Below are positions 19,951-30,480 of a DNA stretch of 64,000 nucleotides, in pieces; positions within the stretch are counted from its first letter, which is position 1; each line of letters starts with the position of its first letter. The notes beneath the pieces are model-generated. The model did not search any database. It was not told the DNA's origin and was given only the letters and a program-made list of their open reading frames with translations. The stretch is from Kuschelorhynchus macadamiae (lineage: Eukaryota; Arthropoda; Insecta; Coleoptera; Curculionidae), in NCBI GenBank assembly GCA_030620095.1, contig JAUTXW010000882.1, forward strand, positions 37,329 through 101,328, given 5' to 3'. Position numbers and translations under genes: made by a program.

Positions 19951-22938
19951 TTCTTCACTTTTGAAGATTGAAACCTACTACTCACTATCCGCTGATTCGT
20001 CCGCACGGTGTACAGGGTCCGATTCCTCCATGCGATTCATTGCGGCCCGAATTGCCGCTTTTGGGCGAATAATCAAAGTAGTCTTTGACTTCGGCGAACC
20101 ATACGTCCGCATTAACACCCGTATTTACTAAATAGGTTTAAATTTAGACCTGGTGACAAATGTAACGATTGAACAAATAATTTTTGTGAATGTCACAATT
20201 ACAAAGTGACAGTGACATAAGCAAAACGCAACTGGTGAACTAACAGTTTTAACTGTCATGGCAACTAGATCTGGCCTATCTCTTAAACCTTCTTAGCGAA
20301 TACGGGGGTAAATGTTTTGCTACAATAGCCGCTGGCGACTATTGTTACTGTGCGCGAATTTCTCTTTTTGGACCTTAAATGAAAAAAAAAAACTTAAACT
20401 TAAAAAAAAACTTTCTGACTATTCAATTTTTCTATATTTCATTATTTTTTTCGAGAAGAGTTACGAGGGGCGGAGTTTGTTTATGGGATCCAAAACTTTC
20501 CTCGAGGGATTCAGAAACCACATCCCTGAAATTTCTCTCCGGTTTATACAAGGCCAGCCATTTGGAAATAAAATTGCAATGTTCTGTCCGTATATTTCGC
20601 TATGGTTTTATGTTTGGGCTTGTAGCACATGAACGGTTGATCCTAGGTAAATCAAGTAAATACTCAAAGAAACGTCTATATTTTCTCTAGAGACTAATGT
20701 AAAAATTAACTCGATGGGTGTTAATGGTGAATTTTGGAAATTTTTGAATTGTAGCGTGCCCGAATTCTGGTTCACATTCTTTGGCTCTTCGTAAAGTCGT
20801 ATCGGTACCTCCTGGGATAAAAATGATTAAATATATCAAAAGTTTTATCTTTGTTGGCAAAACATAAATTTACATTTTTTTTTTCGAAGTCGAAAAATTG
20901 GGTAAAATTGAATTTCCAATAAAAATGCACATAGTTTCCATTTGACTGAAAACTGAAACTTTTTTAAGGTGGACTGGCATTGTCACCTGAACTTTTGACG
21001 GCTATCACAGAATAAACTATTTGGCAGAGATGCGATAGTTTTAACTCGAAATGCCTTCAGATATTTTTAAATATCTCTTTGAGAGTTAGTGAGAATGGAT
21101 ATACATACCGAAAAGTAGAAAAATATCATGTATTTAATGCCTAATTTTGTATACAAAATGAAAATAGTCGAAGGTATGCCTCAGAAGTAATTTTACGCTT
21201 AGTTTTTGCTTTATATGCGCTATTTAAAGTGTTGCTGACTTTAGTTTCTGTGATTTCGTGCTATATATTAATATACGGGATTGTAAAGCAAAGAGATTCA
21301 GTTCGGAGTAGTGGCATTTTCCAGTAATCGGAGGATTCGACAGCATCTTTAATTTAATTTTTTACTTTAAGTACTTGGTATATCTGATACTATTGCCGGC
21401 TGTTATGCTTTTACTAAGTTATAATCATCATCATCAGTGACCATCTCGGTGATCATTAAGGGTTACAGATGTTTTACATAGGGTATATAATAGCAATTAA
21501 TATATATTTTATTTATAGTAGGAGGACCAGAAACGAATTATTTTGATCAGAGCCTATGTGTTACATTTTGATAATAGGTATAGAGAGGCTTTTAATTATT
21601 AAAGACATTCTAAATTACTGAATTGAGAGCTCCGTAAAATTTCTTAACGTAAATTTTGGACGGCTAAAAATATAGATTTGAGATGCGCCATTAAGACAAT
21701 TAACCTATCATATTTTTACTTTCCCATATAATAGCCCATATAAAAATTCATATTTTGGGAACGCCTTATCTGATTATTTGATATCAATGAAATTAAAATA
21801 ATGAGGCAGCGCCTGAAGACGAAATAAATTTAAAAAAATTCAAAAAACCATACTAGTTTTTTTAAATATTTTTATTTGAATAAAAAAATGTCTTTAACTA
21901 TACAGGAAAGCCCTAGGGGGATGAACCAGGTAGTTAAAAATAAAAAATGTATTCCAAAAACATTAACCTTGCCTAAAAAACGGTGTATATCATTTTGTAT
22001 ACATAAATATTTATGTCCATTGCCCAACGTAGTAAAACATGATAAATGTATTATCTTTTCTCCATAAACGAGCAAATTTTATATATAGGTTTACTCTCAG
22101 GGGGCGAAACAGCTTTCTAAAAATAAAATTAAAATTTTAGGTTTTTATTTTATGGGGTGGAAACAGCCAAACCATAAAACAGGTTAGGATATAATTTTTT
22201 TTTGACTACCTAACCTAACCTAAGAGGATTTCTTGGTGGTGTTAGGACCCCGAGTTTTAAACGAGCCTCAGCATGATGCATCTAAAAAGCTTGATAAAAA
22301 ATGGTTCGAACATAATCTTATTTAATCATGGAAGGTGATGATGGTTCCATTTAACATTTAATAATTCAAATCTTACGGTAAATATGGCAACATATTTAAA
22401 ATACAAATATTTAGAACTAATAAACCAAGTACAACAATGACGATAAACAATACGCTTTAAAATAAGATACTACGGGGCTATTCTGTCCATTTAAAAGGGT
22501 AAGTAAGTATCAAGAATAATAAAGTATCAATGCCCTTATATTTTGTGCTCAAGTTTATGCCTAAAACCTTACCAAGTTTAATATCATCAAAGGCATTAGG
22601 ATTTTTCGAAGTTTTGAAGCGTACGAAAAACTTTAGATTATTCCAATTTGACCAGATTTCCATTTGATCTCTGGACTTATTACAAACAGATACTTGTATA
22701 CTTAATCTAAATCCTATTAAGAAGAATTTATGAAATAAATACGGAAAGGAAAGTTTGCATACACTGGAAGTAATTTTTATTAAAGTTGAGTTTCTGCCTG
22801 TGTGAAAGTTACAGTAACTTTCTTATTTTCAATAGCAATTACATACATATGAGGCTTTAAATTTCTTTTTCAATCTTGTATCGCAAAATAGCACTTGGTT
22901 AAAGAATTAGTCAGAAAAGAATTTTCTTTTGGCCATTG
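19951..22938. other. No supported gene
   Basis: A GC-richer patch at 19960-20300 encodes on the minus strand a peptide including IRPKAAIRAAMNRMEESDP, which I do not recognise. From 20310 to 22930 the sequence is AT-rich with short overlapping frames on both strands that look like chance. Confidence 0.45.
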
Positions 22939-23384
22939 CTCCTTCCACGCCAGCGTGAACGAATCGTCGGGAAGTCGGTTCACCTAAAAAAAAAAATGAT
23001 TGCATTTTTGACAAACTTGTACTAATCTAACGAGGGGATTCAATTAGCAGTACAGATTTTGTTAAAAAACATTCTTGTTTTTAATATATAGACTCGGAAG
23101 TCGGTTGGCGCGCTACCGGGCGCTTTCTTTACAACAAACCTTAAATAATTTTAAGAGAATAAGTGTTTATTAATTATATTATAAAAACTAAAAAAATTCA
23201 CCCTTGTCAGGATTCGAACCCACAACCCACACGAGACGGGCCGAGAACCCTACCAATGCGACCAAACTTCTCGATGAAAAACATATAAACAGCTTATATT
23301 AGCTAACCTGAACGTTAATGACGTCACATCTGGGTTCACGTGAAACAAAATTTAGAAAGTTAGTTCACGTTAGCGTGGAAGGAG
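22939..23384 (-). mobile_element. Short element with inverted ends and tRNA-like core, copy 1
   Basis: The left end CTCCTTCCACGCCAGCGTGA and the right end, reverse-complemented as CTCCTTCCACGCTAACGTGA, form an inverted repeat of about 25 bp. Inside, on the minus strand at 23203-23274, is a tRNA-like segment with B box GGTTCGAATCC (complement of 23210-23220) and part of an A box. TGACGTCACATCTGG precedes the right end. The combination of TIRs and a pol III-type promoter is unusual; alternatively this is a SINE with palindromic ends. Confidence 0.6.
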
Positions 23385-23433
23385 ACAGCGTTTTTTTTTA
23401 ACTCGCTCTGGAGGCTGTGGTAGCAAAGTAAAT

Positions 23434-23881
23434 GGACGCTAACGCGAACGAATCGTCGCAAAGTCGGTTCACGTTAAATAAGAAAAACGTGTGAATGACG
23501 ACTTATTTGCTAAAAGGGGGATTCACTTAACGGTATAGATTTCGTTAAAAAAATCCTTGTTTTAATATAGACTTAAAAGTCGGTTGGCGCGCTATCAAGC
23601 GCATTTTTTATACCAAACTTTAAAAAAAATAAGTAATCGAAATTTTTATTTATTATAAATTTTGTTAAAAAGAACTAAAAAAAAAATGTTCGTCCTTGTC
23701 GGGATTCGAACCCACATGCTATATGACGCGGACTGGGTACCTTACCACCGCGCCACCAAGCTTCTCGATAGGAAATATATAAAAAGCATATATTAGTAAG
23801 TAGCGTGAATGCTAATGACGTCACATCTGGTTTGGCGTGAACCAAAATTTAGAAAGTTCGTTCACGTAAGCCTGGAAGGAG
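23434..23881 (-). mobile_element. Short element with inverted ends and tRNA-like core, copy 2
   Basis: A second copy of the preceding 0.45-kb unit in the same orientation, separated by about 50 bp. The tRNA-like segment (complement of 23693-23764) is better preserved: A box TGGCGCGGTGG (complement of 23745-23755), B box GGTTCGAATCC (complement of 23702-23712), and an acceptor-like CTTG/CAAG pairing. The left terminus has diverged (GGACGCTAACGCGAAC). Tandem placement suggests local duplication or repeated targeting. Confidence 0.6.
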
Positions 23882-24119
23882 ACACAGCGAAAATAAATAG
23901 GGAAAATGCAAAACCTATATGATAAAAACCATAAGTTACTTGTCAATTCTTGCCAATGAACTATTTTTTGCTTTTATTATTCAAGATAAACATATCTCTT
24001 TCGTAATACAAGTATTTTTTTTGGGATCAAAATACTTCAAAAATCTCCCGCTGTGCTATATAATTTTTTACTTCCTTCGTAGAAGACAAGAATTGTAATA
24101 GTGAAAAAATTACATTAAC

Positions 24120-25335
24120 AGAACTTTTAAAATCTCTGCTTTTCAGGGTTCCTAGACGTCGAAAAACATGTTTTCTCAATTCCGTCGGTCTCTTTGTCTT
24201 TGCGGCATAGCTAAAAGACTACTTGCACAATTGACTTCAAATGTTGATCAAAAATTAGGGGTCATACAGGGATGACTTGGTAATATTTTGCTAAAAATCC
24301 AATATGGCAAAACAAAATGGCGGCCTAGTGAAATTTAAAAAAAATATTACTAAAAATCTGCTTATCCAATTTATCGCAAATTTTACACAAAAATCAAGTA
24401 TTATGTAAGAATCAACTGATAAATTTTTTGTACGAATCCAAGATGGCGAAACAAAATGGACAAAATATAAAATATCTGCAATCGAAATAAAAATCAACCT
24501 CTCAGATTTTACAAATCTTCAGGTTTTTCTAGATGGCAAAAATATGTTTTATCAATTCCGTCGGTCCGTCTGTCCGATTGTCTTTGAGTACACGGCATAG
24601 CTTAAAAACTACTTACCGGAATGACTTCCAATATTGGTAAAAACTTAAGGATCATGTAGGGATTTTGGTAAAAATCCAATATAACAAAACAAAATGACGG
24701 CTTAGCGAAATCTTAAAAAAATTATTACTAAAACACTATTTGTCCAATTTATCTCAAATTTTGCACAAAAATGAAGTATTATGTAGGAATGAACTGGTAA
24801 AATTTTGGTACGAATCCAAGATTGCAAAAACTACTTAATGGACTGGTTTCAAATTGTGTGCCAGATGAACTAGTAAAACTGTGGTACTAATTTAAGATGA
24901 CGGAACAAAATAGCGGCTAAATAAAATATTTGTTACCGTGAAAAATCGCCCTCTCAGGTTACATATCTTTATCTTACATTTATCATATCACGTTTTAACG
25001 TCCCTAGATGCCAAAATTTGTTTCCGTCTGTCAGTTTGTCTGTCGGTGAATTCACGACATACTTTAAAAACTACTTATCACATTGACTTTAAATCTTAGT
25101 CAAAAATTAAGGGTGATTTGGGGATGACTTGGTAATATTTTGGTAATAATCCAATATGGCGGCCTAGTGAAACGTTAAAAAAATTATTACTGAAAAAACT
25201 AATTATCCAGTTTACCTCAAATGTTGCACAAGAATCTAGTATTACATACGAATGAACTGGTAACATTTTGGTATGATTTCAAGATAGCAAACCAAATGGC
25301 GGCCCAATAAAATATTTAAAAAATAAGCCTGAAAC
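24120..25335. repeat. Diverged tandem repeat array, first part
   Basis: Units of roughly 380-460 bp recur. Each starts with a TTCTCAATTCCGTCGGTC / TGTCTGTC stretch (near 24175, 24555 and 25020), then GCATAGCTAAAAAACTACTT, then repeated sub-blocks with AATCCAAGATGGC and ACAAAATGGCGGCC (24300, 24430, 24690, 24890, 25150, 25285). No coding potential. The same units reappear at 27770-28440 after an interruption. Confidence 0.7.
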
Positions 25336-25983
25336 TGAAAGATAATTGTGCAGCATCTTGTTCTGTTAATTTTAATAACACATGTTCTGTTAATTCGCTT
25401 AATACTGAAGTAAAAAAAGAACACCTCAAAATACAATAAATTAAAATGAACGTTCTCTAGGTACACATATTTTAGCGATTAAAAATAATACCTTTAAATT
25501 GACATTCTGTCAGAGATTAGCCATTCTGGTTATATTTCTGATACAGAACGTAAGAAATATTCTGCTTTTAGTTTTTTATTTTTAGTTTTTGCTGAAGACG
25601 GGGGTAGATTTTCCGCCGACAGAAAACAGATATATCTCATAGAGATGGGTAGGTCCGGGATTCTGAAGGAGTCAGGTTCGGAGGTACATCGAGCTCTGCA
25701 GACCTGCATCCAGGTTGCAGTTCTGCCGGATCTGTAACCTGAAACTGTCAGAGTGCAAAACCATTTGGCTTCTACTTTGTAATCATAACGTGTCCAGGTC
25801 AAGATAGTAAAAACTCATCCTTTACAGTTATATAGTTACAGTTCCGTCATACTAAAGTTTTATCAAGAAATAAAAAAGTACAAATAGTATTGTGTTAATT
25901 TTATGAACTATATTTAAAAACCTAATATATTTAACTCAAATCTTACAGCCAACAAGCCTAAAGAAAAAAAGTATTAAATTGAC
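25336..25983. other. Non-coding; GC-richer patch
   Basis: No gene. AGAGATGGGTAGGT at about 25642 also occurs at about 35822, and both mark the start of a GC-richer stretch. These may be the ends of a short repeat family, but I could not delimit it. Confidence 0.35.
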
Positions 25984-26377
25984 GTTCTTTTACGCAACCT
26001 CGGTCATACACCTTTAAGGCTGCCTCCATACATGTGCGACTTCAACCCTATTGAACTTGCATTGGCAGGAGTAAAAAAAATATATTCGAGAGGGCAACAG
26101 CGGTGAACTTTCAATTAAAGATTTAAAGAAAATAACATTACAAGCGATTGACTCAATATCGGATGAAAATTGGAAATCGTATGTTAAACATGTTCGTTCT
26201 ATTAAAGATAAATACTGGGAAGTAGATGGCAAAATTGAAACGGTTATTGATAATTTAGTTATCACACTGGGATCTTCAAGTAGTGACGACGAAACCTCAT
26301 CATTTTCAGAGGAAGACAACGATTTAGAAAGACTTGAACCATTAGAATCACAGCCATCAACCTCAAAAATAGCTTAG
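25984..26377 (+). pseudogene. DD82E-like transposase C-terminal fragment
   Basis: The plus strand encodes LRNLGHTPLRLPPYMCDFNP then IELALAGVKK, holding the final catalytic E. After a frame break it gives a C-terminus ending in a Ser/Asp/Glu-rich tail and TSKIA before TAG. It matches the C-terminal third of the minus-strand pseudogene at 36456-37913 closely, including the 3' UTR up to ACCGGGTGTCAAAAAATATC (about 26460-26480). Confidence 0.75.
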
Positions 26378-26565
26378 TTTTTTTTCATATATTTTGTAAA
26401 ATTGTTCATAAAGTAGCTGTCAATAAACTGCTTCAAAATATTTAACTTTCTGTTCAATACCGGGTGTCAAAAAATATCTACTATCGCAATTAATATTTGA
26501 AAAACTACAGAACTCATATTTTTCCAAAATTAACACATCAATGTAGTTATAGTAGGGGATCTAGC

Positions 26566-27305
26566 ACTGAGTCCAGTGAACAAGATTTATCATAATTTTA
26601 ACTTATGCAGTTCGGCTTTGGGCTATTCGGGTATGCCAAAAGTGACCGCTTGTCTCCGTCTGTCATATTACTTTGTACAGGGGGCGTCATTATGAAGTTC
26701 TATACAGGGCGTTTCCTAATTGCGTGCTAATGTTAAAGAGGGGTGATTCTTGGACCTTTTTAAGAAAAAAGTTTAATATGAACCTAAAAGTCTTAACTTT
26801 GGAGATACAGGGTTTAAAAAAAAAAATTTAAATTCTAATTTTGATGCTATTATAGATAAATAACTGTGTGAAATTTGGTACACGTCTTTTATGCATAAAA
26901 GGGCATTTTTTATTAACGATCAATTTTTGAAATTTCTGCCAGTGGCGTGCATATGTAATTAATCTGGGTAAATCCGTATGCTCCTTAATGCATAGAAGAC
27001 GTGTATCAAATTGCATGTAGTTATCTATAATAGCATCAGAATTGGGACGAAAAAAAAATGTTTTCTTTTTAAACTTTACCATCCTGTATCGCAAAAGTTA
27101 AGACTTTCAGGACATAAACACACCCCCTTTAACATCAGCACGCAATTAGTAATAGCCCTGTATAGTACTCCACAATGACGGGCCCTGTATAAAGTAATAC
27201 GGCAAACGGAGACAGACGGCCACTTTTGGCATACCCGAGTAGCCCAAAGTCGAACTGCATAAATTAAAGTTTTAATAAATCTCGTTCACTGGATCTGATG
27301 CTGGT
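26566..27305. repeat. 740-bp foldback (long inverted repeat)
   Basis: Two arms of about 365 bp meet near 26935. The left arm starts TCCAGTGAACAAGATTTAT and the right arm, reverse-complemented, starts CCAGTGAACGAGATTTAT. Both contain TGCAGTTCG, TTTGGGCTA, GGGTATGCCAAAAGTG and TACACGTCTT. Arm identity looks about 80-85%. It follows the 3' end of a DD82E-type fragment. A partial copy at 35975-36360 is likewise next to a DD82E-type 3' end. Confidence 0.8.
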
Positions 27306-27662
27306 TGCCCTTGTAAAATCTGGACTTGTAAATCGTATATCACTATACCGTGTGGTCCAATAATACTGGACGTAGGCAGTAGCCCGGGAACCGTTAATGA
27401 CAGAACTCAAGAAAAAATATATGTATAGGTAAATCGATCAAGAAAAATCAAAATTAAATCATTTTCCTCGGCAATGCCAGCCAAACTATTTATAGAAGAT
27501 ATTAGCAATAGCGAATTGTAATCTTTTCCTTGAGTAAATCCGTTTTCTTCAATTAATATTTTACACGAGTCATGTTGTTATCACAAGGATAATTATTAAA
27601 TGTGCAGTCACAACTGGACAACTCATCCAAAGCAAAAATTCGCGCATTTATGTGAACACTAA

Positions 27663-27748
27663 TAGAAGTCGAAATTCCGAGTTAGAAGTCGGAATTCCGA
27701 GATAGAAGTCGGAATTCCGAGTTAGAAGTCGGAATTCCGAGATAGAAG
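27663..27748 (+). repeat. 20-bp tandem repeat with internal palindrome, about 4.3 units
   Basis: The unit TAGAAGTCGGAATTCCGAGT repeats at 27663, 27683, 27703 and 27723, with a partial unit at 27743. The last base pair alternates GT/GA from unit to unit. Each unit holds the 12-bp palindrome TCGGAATTCCGA, imperfect in the first unit. Confidence 0.9.
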
Positions 27749-27769
27749 TAGTTTGCAGAAAAGTCTACT

Positions 27770-28440
27770 ATTACGTAAACAATTTTGGTACAAATCCAAG
27801 ATAGCAAAACCAGATAGCGGCTTAATAAAATATTTAAAAAATCAGCCTACTAAATCTACTTATTAGATTGATTTTAAGTACAAGAATTAAGTGTGATATA
27901 GAAATGAAATGGCAAAATTTTTCTACTAATTCAAGAAAGCGGAATAAAATCGCGGCCAAATAAAGTGTGATAGTGAAAAGTCACCCTTCCAAGATTTTAT
28001 AAATTTCTAGAATCCCTAAATGCGAAAAAACATGTTTTCTCAACTCCGTTGGCATCTCTGTTTGTCTGTCTGCTTATATGTTCGCGGCATAACTAAAAAA
28101 CTGCTTTCCCACTTGAATTTAAATTTTGAACCAAAATTAGAGGTCATACAGGGATGACCTGGTAGCATTTTGGCAAAAATTGAAAATGGGGGAACAAAAT
28201 AGTGCCCTAGTGAAATGTTAAAAACATATTCCTAAAAAACTGGTTATCCAATTTACCTCAAATTTAGCACAAAGATCAAGTAATACCTTGCACCTCAAAG
28301 TTTGCACAAAAATCGAGTTTTACGTAAGAATGAACTGGTAATATTTTGGTACGAATGCAGGATTGCAAAACCAAATGGCGACATAATAAAATATTTTAAG
28401 AACCAAGTGGATAAAACTACTTATTAGAACGATTGTAGGG
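27770..28440. repeat. Diverged tandem repeat array, second part
   Basis: Continuation of the array at 24120-25335, with the same TTTCTCAACTCCGTTGGC, GGCATAACTAAAAAACTG, TCATACAGGGATGACCTGG and ACAAAATAGTGCCCTAG blocks. The 2.4 kb between the parts contains a DD82E-type fragment, the foldback and a minisatellite, which look like later insertions. Confidence 0.65.
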
Positions 28441-28737
28441 TCTTGTTGACTTTACATACCCCCACATTTTAGGTTTTTTTAATTTCAAACATTAGTATAT
28501 GCTGTATAGAGTAGATTAGACACACTTTTTTTCGGAAAAAAAATAAAAAACATCACAATATACAGTATTTTTCAATACAAAAACTCTACCACTCTATGAG
28601 GTTTTTGACAGAATACAGAAAGGAAATTATTGCGACGTTGCCAAACTCACCTGATTTTCCTGAAGTATATGCCACGGTAAGTAGGTACAATCAAAGTCAA
28701 AACACAAAAAAACACACATTGAAAAAAAACACAAAAG

Positions 28738-29170
28738 TTAAAGAGGATGTTCTTGTGAAATCTGGTCGATTAAATTTCGAAACCACATGAACTGGTCAAT
28801 ATATTCAGGTATAAATGGAGACTGCATCACTCCCAGACGTCTCAACAACTGTTTTAGACGCGACCAATATCCCTCGACATGATTTGTACAAACCCCCGTT
28901 TGAGGGTCTACAAAATTTCGGGAGTGGTATACTGTTTTGTGAATATATGGGGAGACACCGGCTAAATTAGCAAGGCCCTGGTACCCACGCCAACAATCCG
29001 TCCATATTTCTGTGCCAGGTAACACATGTTCAGCGATGATGGTTTGGAGGGTAAGTGCAGACCTATCTGGAACAAACACGATGTAGAACCCACCGTTCTG
29101 GCACCAGTCTTCCTACATGATATTTCCGCTTAGTGATGACGGATTCGTCATTTTGGACTACATGTCCAAC
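28738..29170 (-). pseudogene. Merlin-type (ISXO2-like) transposase C-terminal part
   Basis: Minus-strand coding begins near 29165 with DESVITKRKYHVGRLVPE, shifts frame near 29085 (WVLH), and continues with VFVPDRSALTLQTIIAEHVL, TEIWTDCWRGYQGL and NHVEGYWSRLKQLLRRLG to the stop at 28738. The IWTDCWRGY and VEGYWSRLK motifs are typical of the ISXO2-like DDE domain of Merlin elements. The N-terminal part is missing and one frameshift is present. I found no ends or target duplication. Confidence 0.8.
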
Positions 29171-29337
29171 ACCACCTAGAAAGTAAAAACGAGAACATCA
29201 ACATCAAAACAAGATTTTAAACTGCATACGGGACCCGCCAATCACAACTCTAAAGTTCGCGCGACTTTCAAATATGATTTTATGACTATAAAAGAAGAAC
29301 AATTTTATTATTACATATTAACTTTATTTGATTTAAA

Positions 29338-29970
29338 ATGCCTCCTCCAAGACAATTAACGCTAGTCGAGAAGGCAGAATTAGTTTTGATATGTGGGGAT
29401 AATTACAAAACAGTGTGTGACGCAGCAGGTATTTTCAACGAACGACATCCAGACAAACAAGTTCACGACTCAACTGTAAGTAGAATTTTAATGAACTTCA
29501 AACAGACAGGATCTTTAGACTATAAATATAAAAATGAACGTGCCAAAACTGTTTGTACTGAAGAAAATCAATTAGCGGTACTTCAGTCAATTGTTGAAAA
29601 CCCTAGAAGATCCAACCAGGAAATTTCCGCTTATACGGGTATTAAAAAAAGCTCTGTTAAGAGCATTCTCAAGGAAAACAGGTTTCATGCTTATGGGCCA
29701 ATGTTTATTAGCACGTTTCAAGAACGAGACTATGACATCCTCTATGATTTCTGCATATGGATTCAAGGACAAATAGAAGATCCGCGTGATTTTCATAGAC
29801 ACATTCTCTTTGTGGATGAATTTACGTTCACAAAAAATGGCACTGTCTCTTCCCAAAATTGTAGGTGGTGGTCGGACGCAAATCCAAATTGTGTTATTGA
29901 CAATAGAGACCAGTATTAACAAAAAACAAACGTGTGGTGCGGTATTATCAACGAAAAATTATATATAAAC
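29338..29970 (+). pseudogene. Tc1/mariner-like transposase, N-terminal half
   Basis: A frame of 193 codons from ATG at 29338 encodes a helix-turn-helix region (LTLVEKAELVLICGDNYKTV, STVSRILMNFKQTGS), a second HTH (NQEISAYTGIKKSSVKSI) and the start of the DDE domain with the first catalytic D (ILFVDEFTFTKNG). A TAA at 29917-29919 (probably from CAA) ends the frame, but codons continue in the same frame as QKTNVWCGIINEKLYI until about 29970, where homology stops. The second D and third catalytic residue are lost. It is distinct from the DD82E-like elements. Confidence 0.78.
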
Positions 29971-30139
29971 GATAAACATCGCCCAGCACTAGTTTGACTT
30001 TGTTATTCACTTTCGCAGTTCTTATAAGTAAGGTGCTTTATTTCCGAGTGATAATATATTAAGTTTTTCTTTTTATATATTATATACACGCTATTTCTGT
30101 TCTGCTTTCTATCCCTTCAGCATAATTTTAGACCTGTTT

Positions 30140-30480
30140 TTAACTGAAATTATTAAAGACGTTTATGAGTTACCGTCTAATCAAATAATATATATTCATC
30201 CAGTTTTATCTTTCGAAATGTTAAATTAATAATCTCCGGGTGGAGTATTTACGGAATAAGTCTGTAAATCTTTTTAAGTTCTCTTTAATAAACCGAAATA
30301 GACGTGTAATTTAAGTTTTCGCAATCTAAGTTCTAAAGTTCTTTGTTCTTCTGAACTATTTTATGAGATTACTTAATTTGCGATAGACGATTATGAAAGA
30401 TTTCAATCGAGAAAAGAGTTACAATTTTTGTTAAATGGATTTTTGTAATTGAATTGCATTATTATATTTCCTATCTTTGA
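30140..30480 (+). repeat. Dispersed repeat, partner of 39040-39370
   Basis: About 330 bp here match 39040-39370 in reverse orientation. Shared blocks include GAGTTACCGTCTAATCAA, ATAGACGTGTAATTTAA and TCTTTGTTCTTCTGAACTAT. No coding potential. The two copies lie outside the nested hAT elements, on either side of a larger interval. Confidence 0.75.

Noticed and set aside
20312..20690. Two overlapping frames of about 105 codons on the plus strand
   Set aside because: Composition is low-complexity K/F/L, there is no homology I recognise, and overlap in two frames suggests chance.
21872..22075. Opposing frames on both strands
   Set aside because: Short, AT-driven and without motifs.
23203..23764. 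Two possible tandem tRNA genes
   Set aside because: Stems are incomplete and both lie at the same place within 0.45-kb repeat units, so they are tRNA-like parts of mobile elements.
26014..26319. Minus-strand frame of 101 codons
   Set aside because: Antisense to the recognisable DD82E-type C-terminal coding on the plus strand.
27663..27748. CRISPR-like array
   Set aside because: Units are contiguous without spacers and the sequence is eukaryotic; it is a minisatellite.
28596..28790. Frame of 64 codons on the plus strand beside the Merlin fragment
   Set aside because: No recognisable domain, overlaps the end of the Merlin coding on the other strand, and lacks supporting context.
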